A stretch of DNA of 5,083 bases, from contig DJWR01000040.1 in the NCBI GenBank assembly GCA_002441055.1, forward strand, positions 1 through 5,083. The letters run 5' to 3'. The notes under the pieces were generated by a model. The model searched no databases and had not been told where the DNA came from. It worked only from the letters and a program-made list of their open reading frames with translations. Made by a program: the position numbers and the translations under genes. How positions within the stretch are numbered: position 1 is the first letter of the stretch; every line of letters starts with the position of its first letter. Shown here in pieces: positions 1 to 5,083 of this stretch. Source of the DNA: Caulobacteraceae bacterium UBA6225 (lineage in GTDB: Bacteria; Pseudomonadota; Alphaproteobacteria; Caulobacterales; Caulobacteraceae).

Positions 1-78
1 AATCCCGGCCGTTACCAGGCCTATAAGGTCGGCTGCGGGCGGGAACGGGCGATCAAGGCCGTATGGGCAGGCCGGTGA
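1..78 (+). CDS. Possible C-terminal end of a rightward gene (partial, weak)
   Basis: Reading from base 1 in frame 1, 25 codons are open up to a TGA at 76-78, giving a tail that begins NPGRYQAYKVGCGRERAIKA and ends VWAGR. About three quarters of these codons end in G or C, which suits a real gene here but is weak evidence over so short a stretch. If real, it converges on the glycosyltransferase gene and the two overlap tail to tail by about 26 bases. I do not recognise the peptide and assign no function. The minus strand here, downstream of the glycosyltransferase stop, shows no clear alternative gene and no hairpin with a T-run that would mark a terminator. Confidence 0.3.
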   Translation, partial: NPGRYQAYKVGCGRERAIKAVWAGR

Positions 79-1600
79 CCGGGTCTCGAGGCTGAGGCGC
101 GAAGCCCTCCCCGACAAAGATTTCGGCCCGTCGGCTCCGTTCGCCGTCCAGCCAGACATTGACGAACTCGGTCTCGCCGGTCCTTGCGAAATCGGCCTTC
201 ATCTCCGGCGTGAAGTCCGGCTCCAGGCTGAGCGCCAGGATCCGCTCCCCATCATCTTCCCTCAGGGGCGCTTCGGCTTCCGCCTGGTTCTGTGGATGGG
301 CGGTGCGCACCCACATACGCAGGGGCGCCGCATCGGGGCGGGCGAAATAGTCCCGGCCATAATAGGCTGCGGCGTTGAACATGAACCGGTCGTCCACGGC
401 GATGGCGCTCGCCCGCAGATCATGCATGGCCCGGTCGGTCAGCGCCTCGGTCATCTGCGACCAGCCCTTGGCCCGCTTGAAGCCGTTGGCCATGCCCGCC
501 CGCTCGGCCAGGTCTGGCGAGATGACGAAGGCCAGGAAGGCTGCGGCGACGACCCCCTGGGTGGCCAGGGCGGCGATGAACCACCCCTTGGCCCGCCAGC
601 GCAGCAGCCAGGCGGTGACCAGGATCGCCCCGGCGCCATAGCCCGCCGCGGTCCAGTTGGCGTTGGCCCGGCTGAGCAGGGCCTGGAATGTGACGATGAG
701 GAAGGGGGGCAGGGCGAAACAGAGCAGGGTGATGTCCGCGGCCGTCAGTCGACGCCGCCAGGCCAGTAGGACCGCCCCGCCCACCAGAACCGCGAACGGG
801 ATAGGACCGAAGACCCCGAACTGCGAGACCAGGAAGTCCAGCATCTCCCGGGGATGAAACAGGTCGCCCGGGCTCCAGTTGGCGTTGGCCGCCGTGTGCT
901 GAACGGTGGAGAAGCCATGCCGGGCGTTCCAGATCAGGTTGGGCGCCATGACCAGAAGGGTCGCCCCGGCGCCCGCGGCGATCATCGGCGGGGTCCACAC
1001 CCGCCGGGCCTCCCGGCTGAGGGCCAGATGCAGGCCGACCCCGATCAGGGCGTAGATGGCCGCATACTTCGACAGGAAGGCCAGACCCAGCAGCGCCCCG
1101 GCCCCAGCGGCTGCGACCCATCGCCGCCGTTCCTCCGCCTGCGGAAGATAAACATAGATCGCCAGCGCCCAGATGAGCGCCGCCAGCAGGGGGGCGTCGG
1201 TGGCCACCACGGCCGAGGACAGCTGAACCCCCGGCATCAGGTGATAGAGGGCGCAGGCCGCCAGGGCCGTCTCGGCGCCATACAGTCGTCTGGCCACCAT
1301 GAAGACGCCCAGAGCCGTGGCCCCCTGGAACAGGGGGGCCGACAGCCGCACGAACGGCTCGGCGTCGCTGCCCAGCGTCGTCGCCCAGATGGCCCAGGCC
1401 ACCATGGGGGGCTTTGAAAAATAACCGAAATCCAGCGTCCGCGACCATAGCCAGTACTGGGCCTCGTCCGGATAGAGCTCCAGCGGCGTGATGAAGATCG
1501 CCGCCAGCCGCGCCGCCGTCAGGGCGACGGTGATCCAAAGGGCCATCCGCCAGGCGGCCATGGCGGGATCGGCGGGCATGGGCGAGGCGGCGTTGGACAA
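53..1600 (-). CDS. GT39-family (ArnT/PMT-like) membrane glycosyltransferase
   Basis: This complete 515-residue polytopic inner-membrane protein belongs to the GT39 / dolichyl-phosphate-mannose mannosyltransferase-like group. These enzymes move a sugar from a polyprenyl-phosphate donor to a periplasmic acceptor such as lipid A, another glycolipid or a protein. Visible hallmarks: a first membrane segment at about 17-38, then the first periplasmic loop with the acidic pair D45-E46 in PDEAQYWLWSR and GYFSKPPMVAW (59-69); TDAPL at 134-138; LSKYA near K178; PNLIWN-x-x-HGF at 220-230; and ANANW at 312-316. D45 is the expected catalytic or metal/donor-binding acid by family analogy. About ten or eleven hydrophobic segments end near residue 361. 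Residues 362-515 form a soluble, presumably periplasmic, C-terminal domain. The start is TTG at 1600, preceded by GGGAG seven bases upstream; the in-frame ATG at 1579 (Met8) lacks such a site. The stop is TGA at 53-55. Donor and acceptor cannot be read from the sequence. Confidence 0.9.
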   Translation of the reverse strand: MSNAASPMPADPAMAAWRMALWITVALTAARLAAIFITPLELYPDEAQYWLWSRTLDFGYFSKPPMVAWAIWATTLGSDAEPFVRLSAPLFQGATALGVFMVARRLYGAETALAACALYHLMPGVQLSSAVVATDAPLLAALIWALAIYVYLPQAEERRRWVAAAGAGALLGLAFLSKYAAIYALIGVGLHLALSREARRVWTPPMIAAGAGATLLVMAPNLIWNARHGFSTVQHTAANANWSPGDLFHPREMLDFLVSQFGVFGPIPFAVLVGGAVLLAWRRRLTAADITLLCFALPPFLIVTFQALLSRANANWTAAGYGAGAILVTAWLLRWRAKGWFIAALATQGVVAAAFLAFVISPDLAERAGMANGFKRAKGWSQMTEALTDRAMHDLRASAIAVDDRFMFNAAAYYGRDYFARPDAAPLRMWVRTAHPQNQAEAEAPLREDDGERILALSLEPDFTPEMKADFARTGETEFVNVWLDGERSRRAEIFVGEGFAPQPRDPVTGLPIRP

Positions 1601-1607
1601 GGATCAG

Positions 1608-1612
1608 CTCCC
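1608..1612 (-). promoter_or_regulatory. Shine-Dalgarno site for the glycosyltransferase (decides TTG start)
   Basis: On the minus strand the sequence reads GGGAG-CTGATCC-TTG, a purine-rich site with a seven-base spacer to the TTG at 1600. The next in-frame candidate, the ATG at 1579-1577, is preceded by pyrimidine-rich coding sequence with no comparable site. This supports the non-ATG start and a seven-residue longer N-terminus. Confidence 0.6.
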
Positions 1613-1658
1613 GAAACGGTGCGGACGTTTGCTCGCCCAGGAGGCGCTGTAAAGGCCT

Positions 1659-1681
1659 CGGCGCCCATCAGTGTGGCGCCG
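1659..1681. repeat. Perfect 7-bp inverted repeat (CGGCGCC / GGCGCCG)
   Basis: CGGCGCC at 1659-1665 and GGCGCCG at 1675-1681 are exact reverse complements separated by a nine-base loop (1666-1674). Every stem pair is G-C. There is no T-run on either side, so it does not look like an intrinsic terminator. It lies upstream of both genes and could be an operator, a leader hairpin in the glycosyltransferase transcript, or chance in GC-rich DNA. Confidence 0.4.
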
Positions 1682-1790
1682 CAACAACAGGTCGGCCCCG
1701 TCATAAATCCATCACCTACAAGTGGCTCAGTTGCCTGTATAGAGCGCCGGACTCGGGGCGATTGTGCGTAAGCCCGCTCCGGGGCTCGAT

Positions 1791-1800
1791 GGAGAGGGGA
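1791..1800 (+). promoter_or_regulatory. Shine-Dalgarno site for the TonB-dependent receptor
   Basis: The purine tract GGAGAGGGGA ends nine bases before the ATG at 1810, a good ribosome-binding spacing. The second in-frame ATG at 1819 (Met4) would be 18 bases away, so 1810 is preferred. Either start leaves a usable signal peptide. Confidence 0.65.
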
Positions 1801-1809
1801 AATCTCACA

Positions 1810-4800
1810 ATGACTTCTATGAAGCGGCTCGCCGGCGGCGCAGCTCTTACGGCGCTCGTCTGCGCCATGGGCAGCGCGGTCTACGCGCAGGAAACCACCG
1901 CGGCGATCCGCGGTGAAGTGATCACCGAGGCGGGGGCCCCGGTCGGAAACGCGACCATCACCGTGGTCCACACCCCGTCCAACACGCGCTCGATGACCTC
2001 GACCAACGCCCAGGGCGTGTTCGACGCCCGCGGCCTGCGCGTCGGTGGTCCGTACACCATCACGGTGGAAGCGCCCGGCTTCGGCCAGCGGACTCAGGAA
2101 AACCTGTTCCTGACCCTGGGCGAAACCACCCGCCTGAGCTTCGATCTCTTCTCGGAAGTCTCCGAACTGGTCGTCACCGCGACCCCGGGCGAGGCCAGCA
2201 CCGGCGTCCGTCGGGTGCTCGACGAAACCGCCATTGAAAGCGTCGTTTCGGTGTCGCGCGACATTCGCGACCTGGCCCGCCGCAGCCCGCTGGTCACCCA
2301 GAACACCCGGGGCGACGGCGGCATCTCCATCGCCGGCTCCAACCCTCGGAACAACCGCATCACCATCGACGGCGCCCAGGCTCAGGACGACTTCGGCCTG
2401 AACACCGGCGGCACGCCCACCCGCCGCGGCCCGATCTCGCTGGACGCGGTTGAACAGTTCACCGTCGACGCCGTTCCCGTCGATGTTGAAAACGGCGACT
2501 TCTCCGGCGGCGCGCTCGACGTCGTGCTGAAGTCCGGCGGCAATGATTTCAGCGGAAGCCTGTTCCTCAACTATCTGAACGACGGCATGGTCGGCCGCTC
2601 GATCCGCGGCAATGACGTCTCGTCGGCGATCACTCAGAACAACTGGGGCGCCTTCCTCTCGGGCCCCATCTGGCAGGACCGCGTGTTCTTCGCGGCCTCC
2701 TATGAGATCTACGAGACCAGCGACACCACCTCCACCGGCCCTGAGGGCGCGGGCTTCGCCAACTCCGTGCGCGGCGTCAATCAGGCCCTGATCGACCAGG
2801 TCACCGGCATTTTCGACACCAACTACGCCAGCGATTTTGACGTCGGAACCATCGCCCGCACCAAGCCGATCCTGGACGAGAAGTACTCCTTCAAGATCGA
2901 CGCGAACCTCAGCGATCGTCACCGTCTGGCCCTGACCGCGCGCTACGCCCTGTCGGAGCTCTATTCCCGGACCAACATCACCACGTCTTCGGCGGGCCTC
3001 GACTCGCAGTGGTACCTGACCGGCGAAGAGGACTACTCCTACACCGGCGAACTGAACTCGGACTGGACCGACACCTTCTCGACCCAGCTGCGCGTCACCA
3101 TGCGCGACTATGAGCGTCGCCAGCTGCCGCCGTCGGGTCAGGAGTTCTCCCACGTCCAGGTCTGCCTTGCGCCGACCAGCGGCGGCTCCCTGACCAGCTG
3201 CGATCTGGCCGGCCAGTCGAACCCCTCGCTCCTGCAGTTCGGCCCCGACCAGTTCCGTCACGCCAACGAGCTGGCGACCGACAACCTGACCGTTCAGCTG
3301 AAGGCTGAATGGGCTCTGGGCGACCATCTGCTGAAGTTCGGCGCGTCGTCGCAGACCCAGGAGATCGTCAACGTCTTCATCCCGACCCAGGACGGCATCT
3401 ACTACTTCGACTCGATCGCCGACTTCGCGGCCGGTCGCGCCAACCGCCTGGGCTACACCGACGCCATCGGCGGTCGCACGACCAGCGACGCCGCCGCGGC
3501 CCTGACCTACCGGCTGAACTCGGTGTTCTTCCAGGACACCCTGGACATCACCCCCGATGTGACCGTCTCGGCCGGTCTGCGCTACGACTGGTACACCAAC
3601 GACGACCCGCCGCCGCTCAACACTGACTTCCTGGCGCGCAACGGCTTCTCCAACCAGCAGACCTATGACGGCATGAGCGTCCTCATGCCCCGCTTCTCGG
3701 TGGATTGGCGCGCATCTGACCGCCTGAACGTCCGTATCGGCGGTGGTCTGTTCTCCGGCGGCGTGCCGGACGTTCTGGCCTCCAACCCCTACGGCGGCGG
3801 CGCGGGCTTCCTGACCTCCGGCGTGGTGTTCGAGCGCAATGCCGACGGCACCTTCCGTGAAACCACCGGGACCCCGGGCTTCAACCAGGCGATCGGCGCT
3901 TCGGCCCTGAATGTCGCCCTGAACAACGCCCGCAGCTTCTATGACATTCCGGCCGATGTCCGGGCCTTCCAGGGCGGCGCCAACGCCTCGCCGACCACGG
4001 AAGTCGCCGCCTTCGCTCCCGGTCTCCAGTTCCCGTCGGAGTGGAAGCTGTTCCTGAACGCCCAGTATGAACTCTGGGACGGCTGGAACCTGGGTCTCGA
4101 CGTCGTCGCTTCTCAGGCGCGGAATGGCATCTACATCCGCGACACCCGCGCCACCCCGCTGGTCGTCAATGGCGTAACCCAGTTCACCCCCGATGGCCGC
4201 ATCCGTTATGACGGCATCGGTGGCTCGGCGGCTCAGCGCGCTGCGGCCGGCATCACTTCGCAGAACCCTGGTTCGGCCCGCGACCTGGTGACCTACAACA
4301 CCGACAAGGGTCAAGGTCTGGTGGCGGCCGTCTCCCTGCAGAAGACCTTTGACTTCGGTCTCGACGTGGTCGGCAGCTACACCTACCAGGACATCGACGA
4401 CTTCGCGTCCTCGTTCCGGTTCAGCTCCACCCAGAGCTCGATGTATCAGTCTCCGGCGGGGCAGGACCCCAACGAGCCGGCCTACGGGTCGTCCTACGAG
4501 GAGATCGAACACAGCTTCAAGTTCCAGGCGAGCTATGCCCGGTCCTTCCTGTGGGATCTGGAAACCCGCGCCACCCTGTTCGCTGAAAAGCGCTCGGGTC
4601 GCGGCACCACCTTCGTGATGAGCGACGCCACCGGCGGCCGTAGCCCGGTCTTCGGTGTTAACCGCGGCTCCAACCATCTGCTCTATGTGCCGGACATGTC
4701 GGGCAATGGCGGGGCCAGCGGTCTCGACTATGGTCTGGTCCGGTTCGCCGATGCTTCGACCCGGGACAACTTCATCAAGGCGGTCCAGCAGTTTGGCCTC

Positions 4801-5083
4801 CCGCAGGACCAGATTGTGCCGAAGGGCTTCTATCAGAACGACGACATCCACATCGTCGACCTGCAGCTCAGCCAGGAACTGCCCTCCTACTTCGCCGGTC
4901 ATAAGTTCCGCGTCGTTCTGGACATGCAGAACGTCCTGAACATGCTGAACGACGAGTGGGGCATCGTCGAAGAATATACCGACGTGAACTCCCTGGTTCG
5001 GGTCAACTGCGCCAATGCGGCTGGCGCTGCGGTGGCTTCGGGCGACCCCTCCTGCGCTCGTTATCGCTACTCCAGCTTCAGCG
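1810..5083 (+). CDS. Oar-like TonB-dependent outer-membrane receptor (3' end beyond window)
   Basis: The frame is open from ATG 1810 to the window edge: 1091 codons, no stop, no frameshift. A signal peptide spans residues 1-26 (K5-R6, hydrophobic core 7-22, cleavage after VYA before Q27). Residues about 30-113 form a carboxypeptidase-regulatory-like beta-sandwich (GEVITEAGAPVGNATITV, later NAQGVFDARGL and APGF). ELVVTATPG at 119-127 resembles a TonB box. The plug covers about 138-250, with ITIDG (184-188), DDFGLN (193-198) and RGPISLDAVEQFTVDAVP running into FSGGALDVVLKSGGNDF (231-247), the signature of the Oar/CarboxypepD_reg TonB-receptor family. The rest is alternating aromatic/polar barrel sequence. 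FRVVLDMQNVLNMLNDEWG near 1034-1052 matches the last strands of such receptors, so perhaps only tens of residues are missing. Family members import large or scarce ligands using TonB-ExbB-ExbD energy; the ligand here is unknown. The C-terminal aromatic residue cannot be checked. Confidence 0.92.
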   Translation, partial: MTSMKRLAGGAALTALVCAMGSAVYAQETTAAIRGEVITEAGAPVGNATITVVHTPSNTRSMTSTNAQGVFDARGLRVGGPYTITVEAPGFGQRTQENLFLTLGETTRLSFDLFSEVSELVVTATPGEASTGVRRVLDETAIESVVSVSRDIRDLARRSPLVTQNTRGDGGISIAGSNPRNNRITIDGAQAQDDFGLNTGGTPTRRGPISLDAVEQFTVDAVPVDVENGDFSGGALDVVLKSGGNDFSGSLFLNYLNDGMVGRSIRGNDVSSAITQNNWGAFLSGPIWQDRVFFAASYEIYETSDTTSTGPEGAGFANSVRGVNQALIDQVTGIFDTNYASDFDVGTIARTKPILDEKYSFKIDANLSDRHRLALTARYALSELYSRTNITTSSAGLDSQWYLTGEEDYSYTGELNSDWTDTFSTQLRVTMRDYERRQLPPSGQEFSHVQVCLAPTSGGSLTSCDLAGQSNPSLLQFGPDQFRHANELATDNLTVQLKAEWALGDHLLKFGASSQTQEIVNVFIPTQDGIYYFDSIADFAAGRANRLGYTDAIGGRTTSDAAAALTYRLNSVFFQDTLDITPDVTVSAGLRYDWYTNDDPPPLNTDFLARNGFSNQQTYDGMSVLMPRFSVDWRASDRLNVRIGGGLFSGGVPDVLASNPYGGGAGFLTSGVVFERNADGTFRETTGTPGFNQAIGASALNVALNNARSFYDIPADVRAFQGGANASPTTEVAAFAPGLQFPSEWKLFLNAQYELWDGWNLGLDVVASQARNGIYIRDTRATPLVVNGVTQFTPDGRIRYDGIGGSAAQRAAAGITSQNPGSARDLVTYNTDKGQGLVAAVSLQKTFDFGLDVVGSYTYQDIDDFASSFRFSSTQSSMYQSPAGQDPNEPAYGSSYEEIEHSFKFQASYARSFLWDLETRATLFAEKRSGRGTTFVMSDATGGRSPVFGVNRGSNHLLYVPDMSGNGGASGLDYGLVRFADASTRDNFIKAVQQFGLPQDQIVPKGFYQNDDIHIVDLQLSQELPSYFAGHKFRVVLDMQNVLNMLNDEWGIVEEYTDVNSLVRVNCANAAGAAVASGDPSCARYRYSSFS

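Larger units (their letters stand above)
1601..1809. promoter_or_regulatory. Divergent intergenic region, presumed to hold both promoters
   Basis: These 209 bases separate two genes that are transcribed away from each other, so both promoters should lie here unless one is inside a coding region. I see no convincing sigma-70 pair. On the plus strand TATAGA at 1738-1743 resembles a -10 box, but no good -35 hexamer lies 16-18 bases upstream. The A+T-richer patch at about 1701-1742 is the most promoter-like part. No TTAA-N7-TTAA (CtrA-type) site was seen. The region also holds a perfect 7-bp inverted repeat (1659-1681), a weak 5-bp hairpin at 1771-1786 (AGCCC/GGGCT, six-base loop) and the two ribosome-binding sites. 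No riboswitch is recognised. Confidence 0.5.

Noticed and set aside
854..1417. A 187-codon plus-strand frame opposite the glycosyltransferase, and a similar 157-codon one at 296-769.
   Set aside because: Both have low-complexity G/R/P/Q-rich translations typical of antisense frames in high-GC DNA, and show no domain.
420..1538. A 372-codon minus-strand frame overlapping the glycosyltransferase.
   Set aside because: It is an out-of-frame shadow of the real gene, rich in G, R, P and A, without membrane segments or family motifs.
1731..1743. Possible plus-strand promoter around TTGCCT and TATAGA.
   Set aside because: The two elements are almost adjacent (one base between them) instead of about 17 bases apart, and no acceptable -35 lies at the right distance from TATAGA, so no promoter is called as a separate feature.
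1771..1786. Small hairpin AGCCC-gctccg-GGGCT just before the receptor's ribosome-binding site.
   Set aside because: A 5-bp stem is easily due to chance at this GC content. There is no T-run and no sign of a riboswitch, so it is mentioned only within the intergenic entry.
2305..2325. RGD tripeptide in the receptor plug (residues 172-174), which could suggest integrin binding.
   Set aside because: It lies in the plug domain inside the barrel, where this family has variable polar residues, so an adhesion role is not supported.
1519..4902. A 1127-codon open frame on the minus strand, opposite the receptor gene and running through the intergenic region into the glycosyltransferase gene.
   Set aside because: It is exactly in codon register with the receptor, so its stops could only arise opposite TTA, CTA or TCA sense codons, which are rare in such GC-rich genes. 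Its translation is dominated by V, G, A, R, D and E with no recognisable domain, while the sense frame has a signal peptide and clear TonB-receptor motifs.

Overview
The window is GC-rich, with coding sequence that strongly prefers G or C at third codon positions. It reads as chromosomal DNA of a Gram-negative bacterium. An outer-membrane receptor of the Oar-like TonB-dependent family beside a GT39-type membrane glycosyltransferase fits an alphaproteobacterium such as a member of the Caulobacterales (Brevundimonas/Caulobacter type) or a related group. That placement is inferred from gene style only; no rRNA or other marker gene is present.

Layout. Bases 1-78 may hold the last 25 codons of a rightward gene that enters from outside the window (weak call). 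Bases 53-1600, minus strand, encode a complete 515-residue integral-membrane glycosyltransferase of the ArnT/PMT-like GT39 family, starting at a TTG codon. Bases 1601-1809 are a 209-bp divergent intergenic region with a Shine-Dalgarno sequence facing each way, one perfect 7-bp GC-rich inverted repeat and no clear promoter. Bases 1810-5083, plus strand, encode a very large TonB-dependent outer-membrane receptor in a single uninterrupted frame that runs off the right edge (1091 codons visible, no stop). It has a signal peptide, a carboxypeptidase-regulatory-like beta-sandwich domain, a TonB-box-like segment, a plug and most of the beta-barrel.

How they work together. Both products act at the cell envelope: the glycosyltransferase would use a polyprenyl-phosphate sugar at the periplasmic face of the inner membrane, and the receptor would import an unknown ligand across the outer membrane using TonB-ExbB-ExbD energy. 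They are transcribed divergently and nothing in the sequence shows that they share a pathway. I found no mobile element, CRISPR array, tRNA, rRNA or evident novel system. The window looks like ordinary chromosome, and the findings below are modest. A 1127-codon open frame antisense to the receptor is a codon-usage shadow and is rejected.
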